DNA of 64,000 nucleotides from positions 2,852,001 to 2,916,000 of the forward strand of contig NZ_JAGINU010000001.1 in NCBI RefSeq assembly GCF_017876315.1, in the 5' to 3' direction. The translations under genes were made by a program, and so were the position numbers. Positions 52,282-61,002 of this stretch are shown here, in pieces. Every line of letters begins with the position of its first letter. The first letter of the stretch is position 1. This DNA comes from Pseudonocardia parietis (lineage in GTDB: Bacteria; Actinomycetota; Actinomycetes; Mycobacteriales; Pseudonocardiaceae). The notes under the pieces are model-generated. The model was not told where the DNA came from, searched no databases, and was given only the letters and a program-made list of their open reading frames with translations.

Positions 52282-53598
52282 GTGACCGCAGTCCACGAAC
52301 CCCCGATCTCCGACACCTTCCCGGGTGCCGGAGAGCCCGGGTTCCCGCAGGTCGACCTCACACTGATGCAGGTCGTGATCGAGCAGGCGGCCATCGCCGA
52401 CGCGGAAGCGTGCACCGACGCCGAGCTGATCGACCAGATCCAGCAGATCGAATCCCTGCAGAACTCCCTCGCCGCATTACAGGCGAATCGCATCCGCGCA
52501 TTCGCCCGCGCTCACGTGGGTGCGCGGATCTCTGCCGGCGTGGTCGAACCCGAGAAACTCGAACGGGCCGCGGTCGCTCAGATCGGGCTCGCCTGCCGGG
52601 TTTCACCGGCCGAAGGTCGCTCCCGGCTGCGGGTCGCGCGTGATCTGCGCGAAGGGCTCGATCACGTCCGGGGCCTGTTCGTCGCCGGTGAGCTGAGCCG
52701 GGACAAGGTCTCCGCGATCGTCACCGCGACCTCGGCCCTCGACCACGACGAGCGGGCCACGGTCGATGCCCGGCTCGCCGCCCACGACCTGCCTCGGCTC
52801 GGGACCGGGCGACTGCGCGACCTGGCCCGCAGGCTGGTCGCCGAGATCGCCCCGCAGAAGTTCACGGCCCGCGTCGACGCCGCCCGCGCCCAGCGGCGGG
52901 TCACCCTGCGCCCGGCCCCGGACGCGATGACCTACCTAACCGCCTACCTGCCGGTCGAGGAAGGCGTCGCGTGCCTGGCCGCGCTGCGCAAGGCATTCGT
53001 CGACGTGTCGGTGGATCCGGCGCCACTGACCCGCACCCGCGGGCAGGTCATGGCCGACACCCTCGTCGAACGCGTCACCGGGAGGACCACCGCCACCGAC
53101 ATCGACCTCGAAGTCCAGGTCATGGTCCCGGTCGAGGCCCTGATCGACCCGGACAGCCCACTACCCGCCGAGATCCCCGGCCACGGCCCCGTCCCGGTCG
53201 ACCTGCTGACCACCGCCACCGGCCAGAAGGCGTTGCGGCGGTTGTTCACCCGGAACGGGATCGTGATCGGCGGCGAATCCCGGCAACGGTTCTTCACCGG
53301 TCTGCTGGCCGAACTCCTCAAGGCCCGGGCCCGACATCGGTGCACCGAGCCCTACTGCGACGCACCGGCCCGGCACCTCGACCACATCGACCGCGCGACC
53401 GACGACGGACCGACCGAACTCGACAACGGTCGAGCGACCTGCGAGTTCCACAACCATGTCCGCGAGCAACCCGGGTGGTCGGTGAAGCGCACGGCCGAGG
53501 GGGTGCGCACCACGACGCCCACCGGCCACTCCTACCTCGCACCCGAGGAAACGGCACCAGCGAGACCCGAAGACCGACACGAGAGTCAACGGGAGTGA
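52282..53598 (+). CDS. DUF222/13E12-type HNH endonuclease
   Basis: A 438-residue protein. Residues 1-300 are the DUF222 helical domain (LIDQIQQIESLQNSLAALQANRIRAFARAH, LACRVSPAEGRSRLRVARDLREGL, VRGLFVAGELSRDKVSAIV). The HNH nuclease near the C-terminus is CTEPYCDAPARHLDHIDRATDDGPTELDNGRATCEFHNHV, with paired cysteines for zinc and catalytic His. These genes occur in many copies in actinobacteria; function is unclear but several are damage-induced. GTG 52282 is preferred over ATG 52273, which overlaps the -10 box. It occupies the place DUF4253 has in copy B. Confidence 0.92.
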   Translation: MTAVHEPPISDTFPGAGEPGFPQVDLTLMQVVIEQAAIADAEACTDAELIDQIQQIESLQNSLAALQANRIRAFARAHVGARISAGVVEPEKLERAAVAQIGLACRVSPAEGRSRLRVARDLREGLDHVRGLFVAGELSRDKVSAIVTATSALDHDERATVDARLAAHDLPRLGTGRLRDLARRLVAEIAPQKFTARVDAARAQRRVTLRPAPDAMTYLTAYLPVEEGVACLAALRKAFVDVSVDPAPLTRTRGQVMADTLVERVTGRTTATDIDLEVQVMVPVEALIDPDSPLPAEIPGHGPVPVDLLTTATGQKALRRLFTRNGIVIGGESRQRFFTGLLAELLKARARHRCTEPYCDAPARHLDHIDRATDDGPTELDNGRATCEFHNHVREQPGWSVKRTAEGVRTTTPTGHSYLAPEETAPARPEDRHESQRE

Positions 53599-53742
53599 GG
53601 AGCCGGTCTGTCGCTGCCGTACCGAGGCCTGCTCGACGCTCCGGCGTGCTCGCGAACCGCGGGCGTTCGCAGCCGCGAACGATTTCCGCGCCCGAGGAGC
53701 CGAACTGCCCCGGGCGTCCGACGCGCCGACCACGCTCTTCCC

Positions 53743-54555
53743 GTGACCACCTACGCCCACCACCCGTCAGCATCCTCGATCGTGGCGACCTGGCCCACCG
53801 GTGCCGGCTCCGTCGCGGACCGCGTGACGCGAATCCCCGGTTCCTGCGACGAGTCACTGGCCCGCCACCTCGCCCAAGCCCTCGATCGACTGTCGGAACG
53901 GATCTGGCTCTCCTACTGCGTTCCCGGCGAGGTGGCGCTGGATCCGATGCGACTCGCCGACATCCTGCGCCGGCCACACCTCCCGATCGGCAGCCTGGTC
54001 CGCGTCGCTGAGGACGATCTCGACGAGATCACGCATGCCGTCGGCCGGCTACTGGCCGAGATCGATGACCGCGGCTGCCGTGAGGCGATCGTGCGCGAGA
54101 TCGAGACCGAGTGCGCGGCCGTCCGGTCCGCGATCGACGGCGACCTGACCGGACGTGCCCAGCAAGCCGTCACCCGCGTCCGTCCCGGCTTCGACGACGG
54201 TCAGTACGCCGCCGCTCAGGAATTGCTGCACGAGATCCCGATGGGTTCGGAGCGGCTGTTCACCGAGGTCGGGCCGGTGCCGGCCTGCCTGGCTGCGCTC
54301 GAATGGCTCGGCGTCGCGGTCGTCGTCGCAGCTCGCCGGGGTGGATACGAGTCGGCGATGAACCCTGCTGGGGCAGGCCCAGGCCGTGACGGGAAGGGAG
54401 CTACGAGTGGTGATCACGCTGTTCGAGCACTCGACCACCGAGCCCACGGCCCTCGTTCACAATCTGCTCCGCGAGGCGATACTGGCCGCGACCGGCTGCT
54501 TCCTCGTGCCACCCGAGGCCGAGTTCGAGGAGGTGCCCGTACGCGACGAGCGTGA
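53743..54555 (+). pseudogene. Module protein copy A, N-terminal part (frameshifted)
   Basis: Residues 1-205 align throughout with the intact paralogue at 56576 (opening MTTYAHHPSASSIVATWPTG versus MTTYAHDPIASTIVATWPTG; shared RLADILRRPHLPIGSLVRVAEDD, DGDLTGRAQQAVTRVRP). After the ATG at 54358 the frame leaves homology and runs through unrelated Arg/Gly-rich residues to 54555, while the homologous C-terminus continues in the +1 frame. One extra base near 54361 would explain it. Could be a true mutation, a split gene or a sequencing error. Family unknown; no signal peptide. Confidence 0.75.
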
Positions 54556-54820
54556 CCCGGGAGACGGCGAGCCCGTCGACGAGTGCCGGGCCGTGACCAC
54601 ACTGCTCGACCCGGGCGAGCCGGGCCGGGCACTGCTCGAAGGCATCACCGCGGGAATCCAGGCGTGCTTCGAGGTCTACCTGGAGGACACCGCCGAAGCA
54701 GAGGTGCCGGATCTGGATCCGCGGCTCACCGGGCCGCACTGGGCCGAGGAGATCCGCCGGCGATTCGACGCCGAGGTTCGCGACGTCGTCGCAACGACGA
54801 GGCAGGCGCTGCGGGGCTGA
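54386..54820 (+). pseudogene. Module protein copy A, C-terminal part (+1 frame)
   Basis: From GTG 54386 the frame reads ELRVVITLFEHSTTEPTALVHNLLREAILAATGCFLV, then ECRAVTTLLDPGEPGRALLEGITAGIQACFEVYLED and DLDPRLTGPHWAEEIRRRFDAEVRDVV. It aligns with the last 145 residues of the paralogue at 56576-57625 (LRIVRQVLDPAHGMSDVEVVRDVLQEAVLANRGYFVL and onward). Codon use looks normal, so the break may be recent or the two parts may still be made separately. No ribosome site is evident for an independent start. Confidence 0.7.
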
Positions 54821-54844
54821 GGATGAGCTGCGCGGACAGCACGA

Positions 54845-55396
54845 TCAAGGTGTCTGCTGAGTGCGGAGGTTTCCGAGCATCAGCGCGGCGACGTCGCGTA
54901 CCTGCTCGCAGGTGCCGTCGACGGTTCGCTGCTGGGCGTCGGCGGCCAGAGGGGTGACCTGGAGCTGCGCCCGCAGCGATGCCCCGTCGGTCACATCGAT
55001 CACGACCTGACAGAACGGGAGACCGGTCCCTTCGGCCGGCGGAGCGCTCTGAACGGCGCCGAAGCCGTTGACGTCGACAATTGTCGACGTCGCTTCAGCG
55101 CCGACGGCTGCTGAAGCGTCGACAGCCAAGGTCTGGAAGGTGTAGCCGAGTCCATGGTGGCCGGGCCAAGCGCATCCGCGCGAAGTGCCGCCCTGCGCGG
55201 TCCCGCTTGATCCTTCGCGTAGGCCGAGCTCTCTCCGTTGTGGTTCTGTGAGCACGGCACACGGCTCGACACGTGCGACGTCGAGAACGTAGGGACGCTC
55301 AGGGAAGAGTTCGGCCTCGGTTGCCGGCCCGGCACCGCAGGCGACGACGACAGCTAGGCCGGTCGCGACGAGGGCAGCCCGGACGAGACTCCTCAC
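54845..55396 (-). CDS. DUF3558-type lipoprotein, module copy B
   Basis: A 183-residue paralogue of the 51030 lipoprotein, with signal peptide and lipobox VVAC (Cys20). Conserved blocks are YVLDVARVEPCAVLTEPQRRELGLREG, GGTSRGCAWPGHHGLGYTFQT, GLPFCQVVIDVTDGASLRAQLQV and GTCEQVRDVAALMLGNLRTQQ, keeping the same cysteines as copy A. GTG 55396 overlaps the stop of the helical partner (GTGA). Outer-face membrane protein; role unknown. Confidence 0.88.
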   Translation of the reverse strand: MRSLVRAALVATGLAVVVACGAGPATEAELFPERPYVLDVARVEPCAVLTEPQRRELGLREGSSGTAQGGTSRGCAWPGHHGLGYTFQTLAVDASAAVGAEATSTIVDVNGFGAVQSAPPAEGTGLPFCQVVIDVTDGASLRAQLQVTPLAADAQQRTVDGTCEQVRDVAALMLGNLRTQQTP

Positions 55397-55743
55397 GACG
55401 TTGCCGGACCTTCTCCGAAGGCTCTCGCGAGTTCTGTCTCGGTGAAGTCGTATCGGACAGCATTCTGCCGCAGTGCCTCGACGGCGGCCCGAAGCTCCGC
55501 ACAGTGAGCCCAATGGACCTCGAGGACCTGATCGATCTTCGACTGGAAGAGTGCCCTGGCATCTTGCGACACCGGATCGAGTCCACAGGGAATGACACGT
55601 AGTTGCCACGACCGCTCGGTGAGATTCCGTTCGATGACATCGGCTTGATTCCGCAGCAGCCCGGCGACCTGCAGGACGTTGTCCACATTCACCTGCGCGA
55701 CCAGACCCTCGATCGACCGCTGCTGCTCGGGGCTCGACGTCAC
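55393..55743 (-). CDS. Type VII secretion substrate-like helical protein, copy B
   Basis: A 116-residue paralogue of the 51569 protein: SPEQQRSIEGLVAQVNVDNVLQVAGLLRNQADVIERNL, turn PCGLDPVS (52-59), SKIDQVLEVHWAHCAELRAAVEALRQNAVR, then YDFTE (98-102), again fitting YxxxD/E. GTG 55743 lies six bases after TACGCT, so this operon also looks leaderless. Export by a type VII system is inferred from motif and fold; no ESX core genes are in the window. Confidence 0.75.
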   Translation of the reverse strand: MTSSPEQQRSIEGLVAQVNVDNVLQVAGLLRNQADVIERNLTERSWQLRVIPCGLDPVSQDARALFQSKIDQVLEVHWAHCAELRAAVEALRQNAVRYDFTETELARAFGEGPATS

Positions 55744-55860
55744 CGTCCGAGCGTAGGACAGCACCCACTCCGGCCGGCCCGATTCACCGACATCCGCGGT
55801 TCCCGGTGCCCGAGTGCGAAGAGGCCGGAACCGCGGCGGCCCCGGCGTCGTCCAAGCCGC

Positions 55861-56571
55861 ATGACCCTCACCGACACCGGCCCCGCCGGTGCACCGACCT
55901 TCCCCGACGACCCCGGTCACGTCCTCTACGCACGCCTGCTCCGCCGCGCCCGCGTGACCGGGCGCTGCCCCGTCTGGGTCCACCCCGACGAGCTCGACCA
56001 CACGCTCGATCGCCCCACCGACCCGTTCGAGCTGGCCGAGGCCGTCGACGCGATCGAGGTCGACGACCTGCTGGACCGCTGGTGGCCCGGCCCGTGCGGC
56101 TCGGACTGCCCGTGCGGTGACTCGCTGCCGATCGAGATCCCGCGGGTGCCGTTGCACCGTCCGGTCGACCTGTCCCGGCGCTCGATGACGTTCACGTCCG
56201 CCGTCCGGCTCGCCGAGAGCTACAGCGGCAGCCTCGCGGTGGTCGACGCGTTCCGTCCCGCCGACGTCCCGGCGGTGCTCGGCTGGTCCGGGATCTGCAA
56301 CTACCTGCACCAGGATCTGGTGTCGGTGGCGGCGGTGCTGCGGTACTGGGAGGTGCGCTGGGGTGCGCTGGTCGTCGCGCTCTCCCGGTCGACGATGACG
56401 CTGTCGGTCGCGGCCCCGCCGATGTACGACGCCGAGTGCGAGCAGGCCGCCGCCGAGCACTTCGCGTTCTGTCCCGACCAGCAGGACCCGCAGAACGGGG
56501 ACTTCTACTCGCTGCGGCGCTACGCCGGCATGATCCGCGGCGCGGACTCGTGGCACTTCTGGTGGGACTGA
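55861..56571 (+). CDS. DUF4253 domain protein
   Basis: A 236-residue cytoplasmic protein whose C-terminal half is a clear DUF4253 domain: RPADVPAVLGWSGICNYLHQDLVSVAAVLRYWEVRWGALVVALSRSTMTLSVAAPPMYDAECEQAAAEHFAFCPD, ending SWHFWWD. The N-terminal half carries RRARVTGRCPVWVHPDEL and a cysteine cluster (PGPCGSDCPCGDS). DUF4253 proteins occur near SUKH-like immunity genes, but function is unproven. It is 4 bases upstream of the 349-residue module protein. No copy exists in module A. Confidence 0.85.
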   Translation: MTLTDTGPAGAPTFPDDPGHVLYARLLRRARVTGRCPVWVHPDELDHTLDRPTDPFELAEAVDAIEVDDLLDRWWPGPCGSDCPCGDSLPIEIPRVPLHRPVDLSRRSMTFTSAVRLAESYSGSLAVVDAFRPADVPAVLGWSGICNYLHQDLVSVAAVLRYWEVRWGALVVALSRSTMTLSVAAPPMYDAECEQAAAEHFAFCPDQQDPQNGDFYSLRRYAGMIRGADSWHFWWD

Positions 56572-56575
56572 GCCG

Positions 56576-57625
56576 ATGACGACCTACGCCCACGACCCGA
56601 TCGCCTCGACGATTGTCGCGACTTGGCCGACCGGGGACGGCGCGGTCGCGCACAGGGTGGCCCGCGTCCCGAAGGGCCTTGCCGCCGAGCTCGCCCGGCG
56701 CACCGCCGGGACGCTCACCCAACTGTCCACACTGCTCTGGCGCGGGTACTCGGAGCAGGAGGTCGACGAGATCGCACCGTTCCGGCTCGTCGAAGCCGTC
56801 CGCTACCCGAACCAGCCCTGCGGTGACCTGATCGTGATGGTGGAGGACGACCGTGCGGAGACAGCGCACCTGCTGGGCAGGATCGTCGACCGGGCTCCGG
56901 GGAAGGCGTTCCGGGACGCGATCGTCGCCGAGGTCCGTGCCGAGCTCGACGCCGTCATGGCCGCCGACGACGGTGACCTCACCGGGCGCGCCCGCCAGGC
57001 CGTCGTCCACGTGCGGCCGGACCCCGACGAGACGCACCTCGTCGCCGCGCACGCCGCCCTGCACGACGACCCACTCGGACCGCAGGAGCTGCTGACCTCG
57101 ATCGAACCGCACTCGGCTGCCGTCGCCGCGCTGTGCTGGCTACGGGCCTCGGCAGGACACGTCGCGACGGTTGTGGGGCACTCGGTGGCCGACGTCGTCG
57201 CGCTCGCCGAGGCGATCGGGCACGAGGACCTGCGGATCGTCCGTCAGGTGCTCGACCCGGCCCACGGTATGTCCGACGTCGAGGTGGTCCGTGACGTGCT
57301 GCAGGAGGCCGTGCTGGCGAACCGGGGGTACTTCGTTCTCTGCCCGGAGAAGCACGAACCGTTCGACCCGGGCCCCGGCCCCGACGGTGCACCGCAACAC
57401 CAGCACCGCGCCGTGGCCACCCTGCTCGAGCCGTCGGAGCCCGGGAGCTGCCTGGTACAGGGCCTGATCCGGGGCCTGCACGGGTGCTTCCGGGTCTACA
57501 TCGACGCCGTCACCACGCAGGAGCGGCCCGGCGCCGACCCGCGGCTGAGCGGCCCGGAACGGGCGGCGACGCTCCGGGCGCGGTACTTCTCGGAGATCAG
57601 GGAGGTGGTGCGTACCGGGTCGTGA
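56576..57625 (+). CDS. Module protein copy B, intact, unknown family
   Basis: A 349-residue soluble protein without recognised domain. The N-terminal 25 residues (MTTYAHDPIASTIVATWPTGDGAVAHR) are almost identical to copy A. Helical segments include LARRTAGTLTQLSTLLWRGY, APGKAFRDAIVAEVRAELDAVMA and HSVADVVALAEAIG; the C-terminal third has strands (HRAVATLLEPSEPGSCLVQGLIRGLHGCFRVYIDA). No signal peptide, so it is probably cytosolic, opposite to the exported partners. Tight spacing after DUF4253 suggests they act together. Confidence 0.8.
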   Translation: MTTYAHDPIASTIVATWPTGDGAVAHRVARVPKGLAAELARRTAGTLTQLSTLLWRGYSEQEVDEIAPFRLVEAVRYPNQPCGDLIVMVEDDRAETAHLLGRIVDRAPGKAFRDAIVAEVRAELDAVMAADDGDLTGRARQAVVHVRPDPDETHLVAAHAALHDDPLGPQELLTSIEPHSAAVAALCWLRASAGHVATVVGHSVADVVALAEAIGHEDLRIVRQVLDPAHGMSDVEVVRDVLQEAVLANRGYFVLCPEKHEPFDPGPGPDGAPQHQHRAVATLLEPSEPGSCLVQGLIRGLHGCFRVYIDAVTTQERPGADPRLSGPERAATLRARYFSEIREVVRTGS

Positions 57626-57832
57626 CCTCATCGCAGCAGGCAGGTGAGGGGCGCACGAGAGCTGTTCGATCTTGCGCCGGCAGCTCTGACGTACCCCTCG
57701 ACGGCTGTCGGACCGCAGGCTGCCGGACCCCGTGACACGCCGGCCCGCCGGCGGTGATCCGGCGAATGACCGGAACTGTCGTGCGGCCACGGCATGCTGC
57801 ACCCGATCTCGAACGTCGACGGACGGGGACCC

Positions 57833-60800
57833 GTGTCCGAACCGCTGCACGCCGGTGCGCACGAACGCCTGCGCACCGCCCGCCTCGAGGCCGCCCTGGC
57901 GGAGGCCGCCGAGCTGACACCGCGCTGGGACCGCGTCGAGGCCGCGACCCAGCCGCGGGTGCTGTCCCGGCACGTGGCGGCCGTCGTCGAGCAGGCACTC
58001 GCCGAACGGGCACCCGAGCACCGGGTCGAGCTGGTGAACCGGCTGCTCGGGCTGGTCGAGCAGGACGAGCGCCTGAACGACGAGCTGCAGCAGCTCATCG
58101 CGCTCACCCGGGAGATCGCCCCGGGTGTGCACGAGGTGCGCCACCCGATCACCCCGCTGTCGGACGCGGCGCTGTTCACCAACGCCGCCGGTGAACCGAA
58201 GCTGCACAGCGCACTGCAGTCCGAGCTGTCCAGTGCCGACCGCGTCGACCTGCTGTGCGCGTTCATCCGCTGGCACGGCATCCGGCTGCTGGAGCGCGAG
58301 CTCGACGTCCTGCACGAGCGCGGGGTCCCGTTCCGGGTGATCACCACGACGTACATGGGCGCGACCGAGCAGCGCGCGGTCGACGAGCTCGTCCGCCGCC
58401 ACGGCGCCCACATGAAGATCAGCTACGCGAGCGCGACGACCCGGCTGCACGCCAAGGCCTGGCTGTTCCGCCGCGACTCCGGCTTCGACACCGCGTTCGT
58501 CGGCAGCTCCAACCTCTCCCGCTCGGCCCTGGTCGACGGGTTGGAGTGGAACGTCCGGCTGTCCTCGGTCGCCACCCCGGACCTGATCCGCAAGTTCACC
58601 TCCACGTTCGACTCCTACTGGGCCGCACCGGACTTCGTGACCTACGACCCGGCCGTCCCCGCCGACTCGCAGCGGCTCGCCGAGGCCCTCGGGCGCCAGG
58701 GCAACGACGACACACCGCTCACCGGGCTGGAAGTGCGCCCGTACCCGCACCAGGAGCAGATCCTGGAGGCACTCGAGACCGAACGGGAGGTCCACGACCG
58801 GCACCACAACCTCGTCGTCGCCGCGACCGGGACCGGCAAGACCGTCGTCGCCGCGCTCGACTACCAGCGGCTGCGCGACCGGCACCCGAAGCTGTTGTTC
58901 GTCGCGCACCGCAAGGAGATCCTCGACCAGTCCCGCCGCACCTACCGCGCGGTGCTCGCCGACGGTGCCTTCGGCGAGACCTACGTCGGCGGGGACCGGC
59001 CGCAGCGCTGGAACCACGTCTTCGCCTCCGTGCAGTCGCTGGCGGCCTACGGCGTAGAGAACATCCCGCCGGAGCACTTCGACGTCGTCGTCATCGACGA
59101 GTTCCATCACGCCGAGGCCGCCACCTACCGCCGGCTGCTCGACCACCTGCGTCCGGCCGAGCTGCTCGGGCTCACCGCGACGCCGGAGCGATCCGACGGT
59201 GTCGACGTCCGCGACCGCTTCTTCGACGGCCGCAGTGCCGCCGAACTACGCCTGTGGGACGCGCTGTCGGCCGACCTGCTCGTCCCCTTCCACTACTTCG
59301 GCGTCGCCGACGACGTCGACCTCCGCGGCGTGGAGTGGAAGCGCGGCAGCTACGACGCCGGCACCCTCGACGGGCTCTACACCGGCAACGACGCCCGGGC
59401 CGCGAAGGTCATCCGCGAGACCCGGGCCAAGGTCACCGACGTCACCGCCATGCGGGCGCTCGGATTCTGCGTGTCCGTCGCGCACGCCGAGTACATGGCG
59501 CGGGTGTTCACCGCCGCCGGGATCCCCAGCGAGGCGGTCACCGGCCGGACCGCCCGCGACGACCGCGACGCCGCGCTGCGCCGGCTGCGCGACCGCGAAG
59601 TGAACTGCCTGTTCGCCGTCGACGTCTTCAACGAGGGCCTCGACGTGCCGCAGGTCGACACCGTCCTGCTGCTGCGCCCGACGCAGAGCGCGACGGTGTT
59701 CCTGCAGCAGCTCGGCCGCGGGCTGCGCCGCGCGCCGGGCAAGGCCGTGCTCACCGTCCTCGACTTCATCGGGCAGCACCGCCGCGAGTTCCGCTTCGAC
59801 CTCCGGTACCGGGCGCTGACCGGCAGCAGCCGCCGGGGTCTCGAGCACCAGATCGAGGAGGACTTCCCGTTCCTGCCGTCCGGGTCGGCAATGGTGCTCG
59901 ACCCGGTCGCGCGAGCGATCGTCCTGGACAACGTCCGGAGCCGGTTGCGGCTCGCCCGCAAGGACCTCGTCGCCGACGTCCGGTCGTACGGGGAGGCCTC
60001 GCTGGCCCGCTACCTGCGGGAGTCCGGCAGCGAGCTGTCCGACGTCTACCGGAGCAAGGGATCCTGGACGGCGTTGCGCCGCGATGCGGGGATCGTGGTC
60101 CCGCCGCCCGGCCCGGACGAGACCGCGTTGTCGCGCCGGCTCGCGCTGCTGACCCATGTCGACGACCCGGAGCGTGCCGAGGTCTACGCCCGCGTCGCCG
60201 ACCCGGCCGGTCCCGCCTACGACGAGCTGACCGACCGTGACCGGCGCCTGGCCCGGATGCTGTTCTTCCTGTTCTGGCCCGACCGCGGCGGCTTCTCGAG
60301 CTACCAGGCCGGGTTCGAGCACCTCCGGCAGCACCCGGGCGTCTGCGCGGAGATCCGTGAGCTGACCGGCGTCACGAAAGACCTGTCCCGGCACCTGCCG
60401 CGTTCGCTCGGCGAGGGACTGCAGCACCTGCCGCTGCGCAGCCACGCGTACTACCGGCGCGAGGAGATCCTGGCCGCCCTCGACTGGGCGTCCCTGGAGC
60501 GCAAGGCCCACGGCCACGCCAGCGGTGTGGCCTGGGCTCCGGAGACCGGGGTGGACGCGCTGCTGGTCAACCTGCACAAGACCGAACGGGACTTCTCACC
60601 GACGACGATGTACCGCGACTTCGCGGTGGCACCGGATCTCTTCCACTGGGAGTCGCAGAACTCGGCGTCGCCGGAGACCGGTACGGGACGTCGCTACCTG
60701 AACCATCGCGAGCAGGGGTCGCACGTGGTCCTGTTCGTGCGCGACGCTCCGAGGGACGACATCGGCGAGGGTGCGCCGTTCCTCTGCCTGGGTGCCTGTG

Positions 60801-60904
60801 ACTACGAGAGTCACTTGGGCAGCAAGCCGATCGCGATCACCTGGCGGTTGCGCCGCACGATGCCAGGGGAGACGTTCCGGGCGGCGAGCGTCGTCGCCTC
60901 CTGA
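57833..60904 (+). CDS. PLD-SF2 helicase-DUF3427 protein, putative defence enzyme
   Basis: A 1023-residue multidomain protein. A phospholipase D-type nuclease domain has HAKAWLFRRD (HxK(x)nD, near residue 206) followed by GSSNLSRSAL. The SF2 helicase has Walker A ATGTGKT (about 331-337), DEFH (about 422-425), LGLTATP and motif VI QQLGRGLRRAPGK. The C-terminal third is DUF3427 (YRSKGSWTALRRDAGI; HKTERDFSPTTMYRDFAVAPDLFHWESQNSASPETGTGRRYLNHREQGSHVVLFVRD). Such proteins are found in bacterial defence islands. GTG 57833 chosen; ATG 57794 is possible. The 207 bases upstream contain no gene. Confidence 0.9.
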   Translation: MSEPLHAGAHERLRTARLEAALAEAAELTPRWDRVEAATQPRVLSRHVAAVVEQALAERAPEHRVELVNRLLGLVEQDERLNDELQQLIALTREIAPGVHEVRHPITPLSDAALFTNAAGEPKLHSALQSELSSADRVDLLCAFIRWHGIRLLERELDVLHERGVPFRVITTTYMGATEQRAVDELVRRHGAHMKISYASATTRLHAKAWLFRRDSGFDTAFVGSSNLSRSALVDGLEWNVRLSSVATPDLIRKFTSTFDSYWAAPDFVTYDPAVPADSQRLAEALGRQGNDDTPLTGLEVRPYPHQEQILEALETEREVHDRHHNLVVAATGTGKTVVAALDYQRLRDRHPKLLFVAHRKEILDQSRRTYRAVLADGAFGETYVGGDRPQRWNHVFASVQSLAAYGVENIPPEHFDVVVIDEFHHAEAATYRRLLDHLRPAELLGLTATPERSDGVDVRDRFFDGRSAAELRLWDALSADLLVPFHYFGVADDVDLRGVEWKRGSYDAGTLDGLYTGNDARAAKVIRETRAKVTDVTAMRALGFCVSVAHAEYMARVFTAAGIPSEAVTGRTARDDRDAALRRLRDREVNCLFAVDVFNEGLDVPQVDTVLLLRPTQSATVFLQQLGRGLRRAPGKAVLTVLDFIGQHRREFRFDLRYRALTGSSRRGLEHQIEEDFPFLPSGSAMVLDPVARAIVLDNVRSRLRLARKDLVADVRSYGEASLARYLRESGSELSDVYRSKGSWTALRRDAGIVVPPPGPDETALSRRLALLTHVDDPERAEVYARVADPAGPAYDELTDRDRRLARMLFFLFWPDRGGFSSYQAGFEHLRQHPGVCAEIRELTGVTKDLSRHLPRSLGEGLQHLPLRSHAYYRREEILAALDWASLERKAHGHASGVAWAPETGVDALLVNLHKTERDFSPTTMYRDFAVAPDLFHWESQNSASPETGTGRRYLNHREQGSHVVLFVRDAPRDDIGEGAPFLCLGACDYESHLGSKPIAITWRLRRTMPGETFRAASVVAS

Positions 60905-61002
60905 TGAACTTCCGGCCCCCGCCGACCGTCCTTCGGCCGGTTGACGTGTCCGGTTCGTCCCGCTCTGCTGTGCGGTGGGGATTTCCGACCAAGGGGGGAC
61001 AT

